This document shows, piece by piece, positions 43,258 to 56,137 of a DNA stretch of 64,000 nt (the stretch's first letter is position 1; the number at the start of each line of letters is the position of its first letter). This DNA comes from Mixophyes australis (taxonomy: Eukaryota > Chordata > Amphibia > Anura > Limnodynastidae). Made by a program: the position numbers and the translations under genes. The DNA is taken from NCBI GenBank assembly GCA_036250195.1, contig JAVHZZ010000009.1, positions 42,871,824 through 42,935,823 on the forward strand. The letters run 5' to 3'. The notes beneath the pieces are model-generated. The model was not told the DNA's origin. It was given only the letters and a program-made list of their open reading frames with translations, and ran no database searches.

Positions 43258-44498
43258 CACTATATGGACAAAAGTATTTGGACGCTTGACCATTACACCA
43301 ACTGGGACTGTTATCACATTGTATTCAAATACATATACTTTAATATGGAGCTGGTCCCCTTTTGCAGTGATAACCGCTTCAATTCTTCTCAGAAGTCTTT
43401 CCACAAGATGTTGGAGTGTTTTTGTGGGAATTTGTGCCCATTCATTCTGTAGAGCATTTATGAGGTCAGACACTGATGTTGGACGAGAAGGCCTGGCTCA
43501 CAATGTTTGTTACAGTTCATCCTCTATTAAGGTGTTCAATGGAGTTGTGGTCAGGGCTCTGTGCGGGCCAGTCAAGTTCTTCCAAACCAAATTCATCAAA
43601 CTATGTCTTTGTAGCCCTTGCTTTGTGCGCATGTTGGAATAGAAAAGGGCCTTCCCTTAACTGTTGTCACAAAGTTGGAAGCATAGCAGTGTCCAAAATG
43701 ACTTGGTATTCTGAAGCATTTAGATTGCCCTTCACAGGAGATAACGGTCCTAGTCCAAACCCTGAAAAACAGCCCCATACCCTTATCCCTCCTCCACCAA
43801 ACTTCACAGTTGGCATAATGCAGTCAGACAGGTAATGTTCACCCGGCATCCGCCAAACCCAGACTCGCCTACCTGACTGCCAAACTGAGAAGCATGATTT
43901 GTCACTCCACAAAACCCGTTTCCACTGCTCCACAGTCCAGTGTCTGTGTGCTTTACACTATTCCATCTGACGCTTGGCATTGGTCTTGGTGACGTGAGGC
44001 TTGCATGCAGCTGCTCAGCTATGGAAACCCATTCCATTAATCTCCTGCCACACAGTTTTTGTGCTTACATTAATGCCAGCTGAAGTTCGGAACTCTTTAG
44101 CTATGGAATCAGCAGAGCATTGGCGACTTTTACACACCCTGTGCCTTTGCAGTCATTGACCCCGCTCTGTGATTGTACGTGGTCTTCCGTCGAATGGCTG
44201 AGTTGCTGTTACCCCTAAATGCTTCCACTTTCTAATATAATCACTTACATTTGACCTTGGAATATGCAGCAGGGATGAAATTTCACGAACCATCTTATTG
44301 CAAAGGAGGCATCCTATCACAGTACCACGCTGGAAGTCACTGAGCTTTTCAGAACGACCAAATTTGTATCACAAATATTTTCAAATGGAGACTGCATAGC
44401 TAGGTGCTTGACTTTATACACCTCTGGCAATGGGTCTGATTGAAACATCTCAATTCAATAATTAACAGGTGTGGCCAAATACTTTTGTCTATATAGTG
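43258..44498 (-). mobile_element. Tc1/mariner transposon, full length but inactive
   Basis: Inverted ends CACTATATGGACAAAAGTAT and ATACTTTTGTCTATATAGTG, flanked by TA at 43256-43257 and 44499-44500, the Tc1 target. The 1241-bp element is close to the usual Tc1 length. The transposase lies between on the minus strand and is broken. Confidence 0.92.
43270..44400 (-). pseudogene. Tc1 transposase, broken
   Basis: The minus strand gives, in changing frames, an N-terminal HTH region (FQRGTVIG near 44320, RTITERG near 44165), then a catalytic-core piece at 43667-43933 with [17 protein letters not shown] (the D of WSD is a catalytic acid), [10 protein letters not shown] and [13 protein letters not shown], and a C-terminal piece at 43207-43473 with TLQHLVERLLRRIEAVITAKG. 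Several stops and shifts separate these. Intact family members are about 340 residues, act in the nucleus and insert at TA. This copy cannot make transposase. Confidence 0.9.
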
Positions 44499-44500
44499 TA

Positions 44501-45855
44501 TTTGCAGACACAAATTCCTGAAAGCCAGAAAGATGTCACAATGGTTTGGTGGCAAGTAAATAAGTTACAGAGGTCAAAGATACAATCTGAGCAAAAATAA
44601 CACATATGTTTGCCCAAAATAGAATTGGATCTAATATCTAAACATTGTGACTACAGGTACATGTTATTTTAAAACAAAACAATAAACTTTTTGGAGATCT
44701 TTATTCAAACTGATATGAGCTACTATGATTTTACACTTTTTTTCTAGAAAATATAGGTTACTGGAGTTTCTCACAATATTTTCTATTTTTTGTTAAATTA
44801 AATCATTATTGCTATCTTTATACATTTGCTGTGGAGGTGGCTTCAGTTACATAGTAGCTTTCGATTACCTGTTTTTACAAGTAATAGTTTACTAATATAT
44901 AATGTAATAAAGGGCTCCCTCTTTATTCTGTCTCTTTTTTAATGCCACTCTTAATTACCACCAAGTATACTCTTCGGTTTTAGACTTTGTATAATTTGGT
45001 GTTATAAAGAGGGAGCACTGTATTTCTGTCTATTTAGCCAATGAGCAATATCCATTGTTGCTGATTACCATTTTAAAACATTACAATGCCTTAAGTAACG
45101 CTGTATATTTTTAGTCTTTGTTCCTTTGTTCTTAGATGCCTACATTTAATTACTTTATTACACTATAGTTTTTGCATTGTGTATTAGAAAAATGAAAAAC
45201 AAAGATACTTTACTATACCAGGTCAATAGTTTCAATAACAATACAAATTATAATATCCACAATTATAAAGAATGTGAACGAAAAACTGTGGCTCAGAAAC
45301 TTCTTTATCATTGCATGGCAATATGCAGTATATGAAAGGATGACAGATGGAACGTATCAGCTTGCATCAACTCCTTCAGAGACGAAACTTCAACTCTTTG
45401 TCACATTGATAAGTGTCACTCTACAAGCTCAATGAGTCTGATTCTATAACACTGCAGCTAAGCCAGGGAACAAAGGAGGTGGCGTGGTTGTCGTGGATCA
45501 TACTGTATATTGTCAAGGGCTTAGGTTAACTGTATTTATATTCTACATTAAACAATGTAACATTTACCTAAAATTCACAATTGAGTTTTATTATTTAGCA
45601 AAAAGTGTATAAACTTTGGGTACTATGTATAAAGCCTCTGGACCACTAAAATCATGCAGAAATGGCTTTTTTCCACATGATTTATATATCCTGTGTATGC
45701 ATCAACTGTTTATCACAGATGTCTCGTCTATTAAGGTAATTACCGTTCTGTGCTGCAGTCCCTATCATTTTCTATGGGGCTGCAATCCTCATCAATTTAA
45801 CAAGCTCTGAAAAGATAAACTTTTCAGACTTTTGCCCTGTTAGCTAACACCACCC
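44501..45855. other. non-coding DNA, no gene recognised
   Basis: Nothing identifiable beyond AT-rich sequence. Confidence 0.3.
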
Positions 45856-45856
45856 T

Positions 45857-46278
45857 AGGGGGTCTATGTATTTACATTATGTCAATTAATATGCATTGCT
45901 GCAAATCGCAGAGATAAATAGTTAAACACCGCTGAAATGCACCATGCCTGGGCTACTCTAGGAGCCATGGCGAAGTAACCCCTCTGGTGCAAACTGTTTT
46001 TTCTATTTAACGGAGAGGCTTCAGGTGGATCCCAGAGAAAATGACAGGTATCTTGAGATGGCTTTACCTTTCTGCAAAATGCAAAGCTTTATGCATTGCA
46101 AAACTTCACAGTCCCTATATTAATATATGGGAACTGCATTAAGAAAAGTTAAGTGGGTTATGGCAGGAGAAAATATTTATTTCTCCTGCCAAAAACCCTT
46201 GTTGCCTTTTGATATTTTACAGAGAAAACTGTTTTTTTCTCCGTTTTAATGGGTGATTGCAGTTTAATACATAGAGCC
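45857..46278. mobile_element. probable MITE with internal hairpin
   Basis: Left end GGGGGTCTATGTATT and right end AATACATAGAGCC form an imperfect inverted repeat. The inside has GGCAGGAGAAA and TTTCTCCTGCC as an 11-bp-arm hairpin near 46160-46190. No target duplication is clear. Confidence 0.5.
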
Positions 46279-47175
46279 TTCAGTCTATTAGAAGCAGAAA
46301 ACAATGGGTTAGAGGAGAGGAGAGTGCGGTGTAGAGGGATCTTTCCAGATTCCTCCTCTCTGAGCTTTCATGCTCCTTCTCTCCTTCCTGCTCATCCACC
46401 TGCAGGCAACCGCAAACTGAAATGTTTTTTATTTATATATATTTTTAATTTATATTTTTTATTATTTATATTTATTTTTATATTTATTCATATATTTTTC
46501 AATTGATATGCACGGAGCTGAGCTCCGTACGTCTTTCCTGCAACCGTCTCCAATTGTTATACCATAGCTGTTAGCCCTTGCTAAATAGTACACTGTGCAT
46601 GCGCAACACAAAATGAAACTCTGGGACAGCCTATGCAGCCCTTCATTGCTGTGTTAGGCTGATGAAGAAGGAAACGGACGGATCGCAGTTTAGGAGGCAT
46701 TTCGATGCACATAGTAAGGTGAGTAGATTTTGATGAATTTAGACGGTATAAGTTTATGTATCACTACATTAACTTGGCACACCGGCCATCAATGATAAAC
46801 AGACTGCTTGGTTACAGTGGAGTTTGATGAGATTTATTAATGTGAAAGAACTTTATTCAAATAATGTACATTTCAATTAATAATAAAAGCACTCTACAGT
46901 AGTCTGCATAGCAAAAGTACAACAATGTGCTGCAACTAGCATACAAACAGTAATGTGTTGAGCAGATCCAACACTTTTTCTTGAAAGAGCCTGGGCAATC
47001 CTGTCTCCACAGATATAAAGGTTAATAAACTTACTTTTCCAGTGGTTTGACAATGGTTGCCAGCAGTTCTAGTCGAAGGTCAGCAGTTAACATTGCAAAG
47101 CAAAATTACAGCCTGTGAACCTGGCTCATTTATTTAGAATACAACAGTTAGAAATATATATATACAACAGTTAGA
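46279..47175. other. non-coding DNA, AT-rich tract
   Basis: A TTTATATT-rich run is at about 46430-46500, followed by a CACGGAGCTGAGCTCCGTAC palindrome near 46510. No gene. Confidence 0.35.
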
Positions 47176-47176
47176 A

Positions 47177-47179
<3 letters not shown>

Positions 47180-47223
<44 letters not shown>

Positions 47224-47249
47224 AAAATATAATACCTTTCAAGTTAATA

Positions 47250-47308
<59 letters not shown>
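47180..47308. repeat. two (AT)n microsatellites
   Basis: Long AT runs at about 47180-47219 and 47254-47308, separated by a non-repeat stretch. Confidence 0.97.
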
Positions 47309-47313
<5 letters not shown>

Positions 47314-47718
47314 AATGTCTAGTGGCGTGTGTTAGTCTGTCTGTGTGTGTGTGGAAAAAATAAAACCAAGCTGCAGCGCCACCTGCTGGGCGAAGTTATA
47401 CACTGACCTACTAAATTCTTAGTGTGTGTGGAAAACAAAATTCAGAAAGGGCTGAAATTTGGTATACTAAGATGTTTTTAATTTGTTAATTTAATTTGTT
47501 AATTGTTAAAAGTGTTTATAAAGATTTTAAAAAAATATATATATATTTCTTGAAGAAGAAGTGACAGTTGGGAGTGGTTGGTGGTTGCCGGGGGTGACAG
47601 TGGGGAGTGGTTGGTGGTTGAGGCCTGGGCTATGGCCCAAATGCATGACAAGAACCTTTTTAACACCTTAAGTAGCTTGATTTGACTAGAATGCATGAGT
47701 ATCATGCAAGGGTTAACT

Positions 47719-47719
<1 letters not shown>

Positions 47720-47767
<48 letters not shown>
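47720..47767. repeat. (AT)n microsatellite
   Basis: About 24 AT units. It interrupts the C-terminal side of the piggyBac-like region; a minus-strand frame reading IYIYIY across it is an artefact. Confidence 0.97.
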
Positions 47768-47773
<6 letters not shown>

Positions 47774-47829
47774 TTAAAATCAGGAAAAATGAACTGGCCA
47801 CATATGTGTACATTGATCTTTGGTGGTTG

Positions 47830-48880
47830 TCAAGTATGAAATGAGGCCAAACATTCTGCACACACTGAATGTTTGCATTTTCTGCAAATGTAGCAAGTGC
47901 ATTTGAATCAGTTTTGTTGCGGCGTCGTGGAGGATTTTTAAGATTAATTTTTTTTTGGACAACTCCATTCAATCTTATTTCAATTACAACCTTATGCCAC
48001 ATAAGATTTACAAAGCCTTTTTAGGCCCATTTGAATTATTGTTCTCGCTTTGAATTCTAGTAAACTTATGTTTGATTTGTTGCTATTTTTGAAAGGGATC
48101 CATGCGTTTACTATGAAAACATTAAGAAAATGGAAGGCAATTCTATGGTAAATTTTTTGATAACTGATTGAATGAGGGTAGTGAGCAACCATCCTATCTC
48201 GCATACATCTACTCCTCCAATAAACTTGCTGTATTGGTTGACAGCAAACAGCGTTGTTACTTGGGCATACTCCTTTCGTTCTATATCTCCATCTGGAGAC
48301 AATGTCTTAGTTCTATTCCTACATATGTAGAAATCATATGAACAATATCATTATCTGCCCACCATAGAATTGTCACATTGTCTGTTGATGTGGCCGCAAA
48401 AATTGTTCCTCTACCACATTTCGCTAAAGTTTTAGAGTTGACGAGCTTGGCGCCAGAATCTTTAATTCTGCTTCGTCTAATGGAACCTACAAGAAAAAAT
48501 CCTTTTGCCATCAGATTTATAATGATAAGTATAAAGGTAAAGAAACAGCTTGTGGTTTTTATCTTCTAGTCCGTCACATAATCTTATCAGAGTATCATCA
48601 ATCACACTAAATTCTGTAATCATGGAGTTGGATATTTGGTATATTTCAAATGTTGAGACATAGCCATCTTGAGATGCCCTCATCCATATAATTTAAAACC
48701 CACTTTTTAGGTTTGGATTTTAAGTACTGTTTGCTTATGTGTCTTCCTATGAAAGGGATGATCATTTCATCAATGGCCTGGAATTCCATTGCATTGGCGA
48801 TGCAAAATGTTTCGGATAACATATCTAACAGTGGACGAACTTTGATAAATATATTGTTGCAGTCATCTGTAGGAACCTTT
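47830..48880 (-). pseudogene. piggyBac-type transposase remnant
   Basis: Minus-strand frames in order: IDEMIIPFIGRHISKQYLKS and PKKWVLNYM (about 48680-48770), matching the piggyBac core phrase around the second catalytic acid; GRGTIFAATSTDNVTILWWA and DNDIVHMISTYVG (48281-48511); YSKFIGGVDVC (about 48190-48240), the usual YNxxMGGVD motif; and a C-terminal piece with cysteines and histidines near 47830-47970, possibly the zinc-binding tail. Several frame changes and a stop show it is dead. PiggyBac transposases are about 550-600 residues and insert at TTAA. Element ends were not found. Confidence 0.82.
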
Positions 48881-48889
48881 TGATTTCTT

Positions 48890-49300
48890 CAATGCGTTTT
48901 TTACATTGCTAGCTCTGATTGGCTTTCACTTTCTCATAGAGCCAATCAAAACACAGCCAGCTACAGAATCACAGACCTGTCACAGTCCCACACTCAGTCA
49001 GCTGCCTGCATGAGCACTGTGTGTTCAGCACATCAGCTGCAGTAGTCAGTCACTGGTGGCAGGGACTGTTTTGTCATAATAAAGCCTTATTTCAGATATA
49101 CTGTGATCTACCCGAGTGAGTTGAATCCCACAGAGGATAAATGGCATCCGGGCTAAGGGTGGTATCCTCACACCAGCCATCAGTTGATGATGGACTTCCG
49201 AACTTCCGATGTCCATCCCTAGCAAGAATCCGAGGAGAAGCAGAGACTTGTGCCACGGAGCGGGAGTGAAATCATCAATAGCCACCGGCAGCTAGACACA
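48890..49300. mobile_element. possible LTR-like fragment
   Basis: TAATAAAGCCTTATTTCAG at about 49076 resembles a polyadenylation/R region, and the block from 48905 to 49300 has a composition unlike its flanks. No ends were identified. Confidence 0.3.
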
Positions 49301-50094
49301 CTGGCACAATAAAATACAAAAATACAAAAAATACATATAGAATATACACTGATACAAAAATACCCATGAGCGCTAAATGTCCACAAATGTGGATATTTAC
49401 TATTTACGCTGAATTGAATAGACACAATAAAAAAAACCTGTAGATGAATACAATCAGAATTCCTAAACATATCTTGAGTATGTACCTGTTCTTTATTGCA
49501 CAAAATTTAAATTATATTATGTTGAAAAAAGACACCACTTTACTGTTTCAAATTGTTGTTGAATATTTGTGAATGTGTCCCAGTCAAATGCACAGAAATT
49601 ATAAATGCTTTGTATGTAAATAGATTTTAATATTGATTATATTAAATGATTTACATATATATATTGTATCACATACAATATGGGATATACCGAGCGCGGG
49701 TTTGTTGCCAAGCAGCTGGTACCATATATAATGTAGGATATACCCAGCGCGGGCTTATTTTTCTCTGGTTTTGTTTCAAAATATTGCCTTTTTGTCATAG
49801 CAGCTGTCCATCAAGCCTATTTAAGGCACATTTGGGTGTGGCTCACAAGGCAGCCCTTGCTAGATGTAAACCTCTATACCTGGGAGGTGAGTGCATCTGA
49901 TTTTAACTGCATTTTAATAGTGTTTAAAGCATATAGGTCAGTGTAGGACCTGCATATAATGAGGTACCCTTAAAGTGGGATGCAGGCTTAAGTCTTTTGA
50001 TCAAAATATGAACTAATACCTCATGTTTTCATTTTGCTAGACACATACAGATATGCAGTTTAAAGGATAAGCGCTGACAACTTTCTTTCTGTTT

Positions 50095-50096
<2 letters not shown>

Positions 50097-50141
<45 letters not shown>
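50097..50141. repeat. (AT)n microsatellite
   Basis: About 22 perfect AT units. Confidence 0.97.
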
Positions 50142-50145
<4 letters not shown>

Positions 50146-50591
50146 TAACCCAAAAAAGCTTTTCCATTAAAAATAACCATTATTTTTAAATAGAAGTAAA
50201 TATAATAAACATACACATGTATGCCACTGTCTCTGAAGAGGTTAATGTCCTTAAACAGCTAGTTGTGGGAGTTACATTTATTTTAGATATTGGAGCTTGA
50301 CTCAAAGTAGCAAAGTGGAATTGAAATCTGTAGATCCAGGAAATTCCAATTAATCCCTTTAATCCAGTTTGTCACTCCCAATTAATCCCATGCAGCCCTA
50401 CATAGCCAACCATGCCTGTGTGTGTTTTTTTTAAGTACTTAATGGTCTTGGGCCAATTTATATCTAGTGGATTCTTTTTTTTGTATTAATGGTACCAAAA
50501 CATTACCCGGATTATTCCTAAAGAACAAAATAAGTAATCAGGTAAGTAAGCAAATAATTTTAACCCTGACTACTGCATCCTAACCAATACT

Positions 50592-50633
50592 ACTGGGCTA
50601 TGACCTCAACAGCATTTGAGGTCATAGCCCAGG
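50592..50633. repeat. 17-bp-arm hairpin
   Basis: CTGGGCTATGACCTCAA and TTGAGGTCATAGCCCAG are separated by six bases (CAGCAT). Isolated; no element ends recognised. Confidence 0.85.
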
Positions 50634-51082
50634 GATAATCCAATACCAAAGAATTTTGAACTTTACATAAAAAGTTCACATTCTCTAATTGCTGCACAAC
50701 ATTGAGTTAGTGGTGATAATACCACTGACATTTTCAATGCTGTCATCACTGCTATTTTCTTCTAGTACGTATTATTTGATAATGCCTACAAAATGATAAC
50801 AGAAAGCCAAGTAGACAAAAGAATATAGACATATGTTGTGTATTACAGATATTTACAAACCAAAGTTGATATTTCCTTATTCTGGGGGACTAACAAATTA
50901 TTTCCTATTGTGGGGGCTTTGCATTGTGTGTTAAACGGACACACTGACTTTTTATGCTTTTAATATTGGGCTTCTATCTCTAGATAAATACCTAGCCTTT
51001 TCCATAAACTGTTAATCTGTACTCCTTACAAAATTATAAATAAGAATAATATGGAATATGGTGTATAAACTGGACTCATAGG

Positions 51083-51361
51083 CAGAGCCGGATTTAGACC
51101 ACATGGGGCCCTAGGCAAGATACTGGTTTGGGGCCCCCTCCCTGAAAAAATCCATAGCACTATAGTTTTTTAGCATAACATATACCCCTATTCAGGGGCT
51201 GGCTGGAAGATTTTAGCCCAGGGGTGCAAGCATATAGCACTGGCCCATAAGTAGCGGCCCATTTTTAAAGGTTGGTCTCACCACTAGCCCTGGGAGGGCC
51301 CTCTGGGAACCACTGGGCCCTAGGCAATTGCCTAGGTTGACTAATGGTAAATCCGGCCCTG
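51083..51361. mobile_element. hAT-type MITE, copy B (8-bp duplication CTCATAGG)
   Basis: Ends CAGAGCCGGATTTA and TAAATCCGGCCCTG. A perfect duplication CTCATAGG lies at 51075-51082 and 51362-51369. Over 279 bp it closely matches copy A at 16770-17047. Confidence 0.93.
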
Positions 51362-51369
51362 CTCATAGG

Positions 51370-54070
51370 TAATAAACTGGTAGAGCTTTTCTCCGAGTCT
51401 GCATTGAAAGTTTGCACGGAAAACGATATTGGTGCTTAAGTACTCTGTAAGTATTTAAGTACTTTTAACATTAGTCATATGCAAGCAAAGGTATGAGAGC
51501 TTAGTATTTAATAACTACATTACGCTTATTCGGTAATGATAAAGTTTGACTCAGGAGTACAACTATACAATGTATGAATGTGTAATTTATCATTGAACCA
51601 TGTATTACAAGCCCTATCTTGTTTACTAAAACCCACATCTATTTTGTTAATTTTGTAACCTACCATCATTCCATTGCCCTGCCTCCTAATTAGCTTTGTA
51701 CATTACCATTATACTATATTATATCATTGTGATATATTGTATACCACCAACTTGCTTATACGTCCTCATTATTTATTGCATTGTTGAAATGTAAATCCCA
51801 TTGTATTTTGCAGCAACTAATTGCATGTTATCCTTACTGGTAGACCCTGACACTTCTCTCCCATACGTGTCAAAACAGGTAAAATATAAAGGAAAGCAAT
51901 AGATTACCAAATTAGACATTGAATTGAATTGCAGCAAAACATATCTGTACTGATAGACATAAGAGTATTGAGGCCCTTAGCTAATGTTTAATTACAGTCA
52001 TAATGATATAGTCTGAGGCATATATGTCAAATATTCAAAGAATATTGAAATGACCAAAGCAGCATTACTTTGGTTCTCTGCTTCGGGTAATGACTTGGTG
52101 AGCATCTCAGAAGATGTGAATAGTATGGCTTACTTGAAATCCTTTGCTAAGAAATGACTTTATATTGCTAATAAACTAGCATGAAATATTCAGGTATGTA
52201 GAAAAAAGAAGAGATAAGGGGAGATTGTGGATATAGGATAGTTAGAAGATGAATGTATAAAAAAAAATACATTTTCCACTTTTGGCACTTCTCGATAATT
52301 GTACATATACACGTATTATACTATGTTATATGCCTTCTACACTCTTTTTTAACTTTTAGACAGTTTGACACTATGTAGTTAAGAGTTCACTATGAAACAG
52401 GTTATGTTGTTTTAGTTAGACTGGTGTGGAATAGTGATATAGATAAAGGGTTTTGATGTAGTGGCGTGAATAATTTTGTAATTCTAATTATTATATTATG
52501 GAAGAATAGTAAAATAGTTTTTTAAACTTTAATAGGGAGTTGGCTTTGTCCTGGGTAGTGAGATGAGCAATGTAGTTTCTGTTTGTAGTTCTATCTGTAT
52601 TGTTGCTGGTGGTGCCCAGATGTTGTTCACCTGTGTTGATTAACCATTTTCCATTTCCTTGTTAATAAATGTAAATGTAGATAGGAACTCACAATTGCAT
52701 CCAGGCTGAGCAACTGCATCTTCCTTAACGTCTTAGCAATAACAAAAACATGACTCACACAATCAGATACTGCCTCACCTGCAACTCTTTCACATGATGG
52801 TCTCCTTTCACATACTTTTACTCCTGTTCCATCACTCAAGTTGCTGTCTTTTTAGATATATACTATCCAGATTTTCAACTCCTTCTTTCTGTGTATTTAT
52901 GTGATATACCATTCTCTGAATTACCCTGATATTCTACCTTTCTAATTTCTTATGCTTTGACATTTCCACCATAATCCTGAGTGATTTCCACATCACAATT
53001 GATTATAAACATTCTCCTTCTGTTTCCAAATTAAAAAAAAGAAGAATTAAGTTAGTGCTGAGAAACTCATCATTTTAATACTTTTTTAAATTACCTCTTT
53101 AAAAACACAATAATAAAACAATGTTATTAAATTTAACTTCTCAGTATTCTAAGATCCATTACATACATAGAAAACCAAAAATATGGTTAATTGGGGGTTG
53201 CTTCACAAATTTATGTATATGTTGCACACAAAGAAACTAAAATAGTGCAATAAGGGTGAACACATCCAATTTTCAAATCCAAACCATCCACATAATACCA
53301 ATGTCAATCCACCCTCTCGCGGCTTGCTCTATTTATTATATTTTTTTCATTATCTAACAAAATCAATTGAAAATCTAAGACCTCAGATGTATGACTTTCT
53401 TGATATATGGGTATGAATATACTGTGTATCATGACAGTAATATATCTGGGATCTTAGATTTTCATTTATTTTGTAAGGTAATGGAATACATAATAAGGAT
53501 ACATTATATGAAATATGATCCAAGTTTATAGACCATATCTGTCACAGGTTGCTTAGCAACACCTATACATAAGTGTGAATTTTATCTGGGTTTGAACTAA
53601 TTTTTCCAGACACTACATAACTGACATAATGGATTGGTTAGTAGTTTAACGATCCTTGGACTTATCTATTAAGATGTATTTCCCAGCACACTCATTTACA
53701 AGTGACTATAAAGTGTCAGATATTTGAATCTCTTCTTTTATTTTAAAGTTTTCTCCTATAAGGATAAAGTTTACATTTCCACTATCTTTTGAATAAGATT
53801 TAATCAACATTTTCACTGATATTAGAGAAACAGTTGCAACATGCACCACGTTCTTACGAGTTATAGGTTACCTAGCAACAAGGTAACTTATATGGCTTTC
53901 TTTAATAGGAAGTTTATAGACATCATAATTAAACCTATCACAATAGGTCTAGTAAGAGATTGTGAAAGTATGATTGTGAGACTACATGTTTGCATAATTA
54001 TAGTCAAATACACATTCAGTGAAGATTCTAAAAACTTTGAAGAGCCGATCACATTATTGGAACATTGATA
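51370..54070. other. non-coding AT-rich DNA, no gene recognised
   Basis: About 2.7 kb without any domain-bearing frame, element end or tandem structure that I can support. Confidence 0.35.
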
Positions 54071-54220
54071 TCATCATCATCATCATTTATTTATATAGCG
54101 CCAACATATTCCGTAGAGCTTTACAATTGGGGACAAACATAATAAACTAATAAACAAACTGGGTAAAACAGACAAAGAGGTGAGAATGCCCTTCTCGCAA
54201 GCTTACAATCTATGGAATTT
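54071..54220 (-). mobile_element. SINE/LINE 3'-tail repeat
   Basis: ATCATCATCATC, TTTATTTATATAGCGCCAAC, TTTACAATTGGGGACAAACA, CTTACAATCTATGG. The ATAGCGCCA start resembles the tail of the SINE family here, but the rest differs; a diverged copy is near 5366-5500. Orientation is taken from the tail position. Confidence 0.65.
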
Positions 54221-54535
54221 ATATGGAATTGATGTTTTATATTGCCTATATTTGATATTTTAATGTTTTATATGTACATGCCAGTTTATTATATGTCAAT
54301 GTAAAAGAGATCAGTGTCACGGGCACTAGGAGTCTTTGCCCAGGATATCACCAGATGATGGACTTACCAGAGTAATATAGTTGGTACTATGTTTCTCTGG
54401 TAGCAGGGTGACAACGGAACAGGAGAAACAGCAGATGGTGAGAGAATGCTCGAGGAAAGTCTATGACTAGCAGCAACTGGTAATGAGTAGATGAATGTAC
54501 ACGAGGAACCAGATGGACAAGGGAATGTGAGGAAA

Positions 54536-54815
54536 GTCAGTGGTCTGCGTATAGCAAGTTGTACCACTGCTATAGTGAGGAGGAATGTCCAGGAGTAGCG
54601 AGGAGGTAGTGAGAGTCAGCGGTCTGCGTATAGCAAGTTGTACCGCTGTCTATAGTGAAGGAATGGAATCCAGGTGAAAGTAGGTAATGGGGAAGTCAGT
54701 GGTCTGCGTATAGCAAGTTGTACCACTGCTTATGTGAGAGGATACTTGAAACTGGTGTCACAGGGAACAGGAGTCAGTGGTCTGCGTCAGCAAGTTGTAC
54801 CACTGCTATATATAT
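54536..54815. repeat. about 79-bp tandem repeat in the solo LTR, four units
   Basis: GTCAGYGGTCTGCGT occurs at 54536, 54615, 54695 and 54773. Most units continue with ATAGCAAGTTGTACC. Confidence 0.92.
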
Positions 54816-55317
54816 GTGAGGAGGGGCACGAGGAGATGAATGTAAAGCAGAGTATACACGGGGCACACAGAACTTCATCCCACGATGATATCCACAATAC
54901 AACGATAACTGACAAGCACTGCTTGAAGTACACAAAGTCACAATAGCTATCCAGGCAATAGAAAACACAGTCAATGGTAACAATAGCTTCAGTGGATAGG
55001 AGGCTCCGGAGGAGAACACAACTTAGTCCAGATGAATATGCAATACACAAGCAAAGTCAATGGAAAGTATGCATACCGCGGTTCAGGAGAGCAGGCTGTC
55101 AGAGAGACGTGCAGGGATACCTGAACGGCTGAAGGCCGGCAGGAGGAGAGACCACTGGAGGGTGGAAGCGGTAATCAGGTTGGTGCAGCGCACGGCAGGT
55201 ACTCCAGAATCAACGAAGCAATACTCAGGAAGCAGTAGTAAGTGGAACTGGAAACATGAAGAACACGGGAGAGTTGAGGTTGTCTGGTATCCAGTAGTAG
55301 AGGTGGAGGCAGCGGAG

Positions 55318-55860
55318 AGCTGACACGATAAACCCAGGAGAGTTGAGACGATCAGGAACTCTGAAGTGGTAACGGAAGCAGCGGATAGGAATCAGCTGAG
55401 TGCAGACACGATGAACACAGGAGAGTTGAAGTGAACAGGAACCCTGTAGTAGTAATGGAGGCAGCGGATAGGAATCAGCTGAGTGCAGACACGATGAACA
55501 CAGGAGAGTTGAAGTGAACAGGAACTCTGTAGTAGTAACGGAGGCAGCGGATAGGAATCAGCTGAGTGCAGGCACGATGAACACAGGAGAGTTGAAGTGA
55601 ACAGGAACTCTGTAGTAGTAACGGAGGCAGCGGATAGGAATCAGCTGAGTGCAGGCACGATGAACACAGGAGAGTTGAAGTGAACAGGAACTCTGTAGTA
55701 GTAACGGAGGCAGCGGATAGGAATCAGCTGAGTGCAGGCACGATGAACACAGGGGAGTTGAAACGAACAGGAACTCTGTAGAAGTAACGGAGGCAGCGGA
55801 TAGGAATCAGCTGAGTGCAGACACGAGTAACACAGGAGAGTTGAAGTGGTCTGGAAACCA
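55318..55860. repeat. 83-bp tandem repeat in the solo LTR, about 6.5 units
   Basis: TGCAGRCACG occurs at 55401, 55484, 55567, 55650, 55733 and 55816, an exact 83-bp spacing. Units share ACACAGGAGAGTTGAAGTG and GGCAGCGGATAGGAATCAGC. Confidence 0.95.
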
Positions 55861-56137
55861 CAATAGCAGTAAACAGGAATCAGCAGGAGCTGAATACACG
55901 AGGAACACAGGAACACCTTCAGAGGCTCATGGGGAATGAGACACCAAGATCAGGCAACCAGGTAATGATCACAGGTGGTTTAAATAGGGAGGGTTGCCTG
56001 ATCATCCAATCAATTAAAAGCAACAGGTACTGAAGGCTTGATAAGGGCTGCACATGCGCAGACCCTCAGGATGGCGGACGGCCACGGTTCCTGAACACAC
56101 GGGAAATGGCACTCACAGTCCGGTGAGTGACAATCAG

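Larger units (their letters stand above)
49301..51074. other. non-coding DNA
   Basis: Contains two GGATATACCSAGCGCGGG units near 49683 and 49737, an AT microsatellite at 50097-50141 and a hairpin at 50592-50633. No gene seen. Confidence 0.4.
54315..56132 (-). mobile_element. solo LTR, 1818 bp (duplication ATCAG)
   Basis: Begins TGTCACGGGCACTAGG and ends GGTGAGTGACA, flanked by a perfect 5-bp duplication ATCAG (54310-54314 and 56133-56137). On the minus strand a TATTTAAA box occurs at about 55981-55990, placing the promoter near that LTR's start, so it is minus-oriented. Two separate tandem arrays fill much of the LTR. There is no internal region. Confidence 0.9.

Noticed and set aside
55641..55916. 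91-codon minus-strand frame with a duplicated cysteine-rich stretch
   Set aside because: Artefact of the 83-bp tandem repeat inside the solo LTR.
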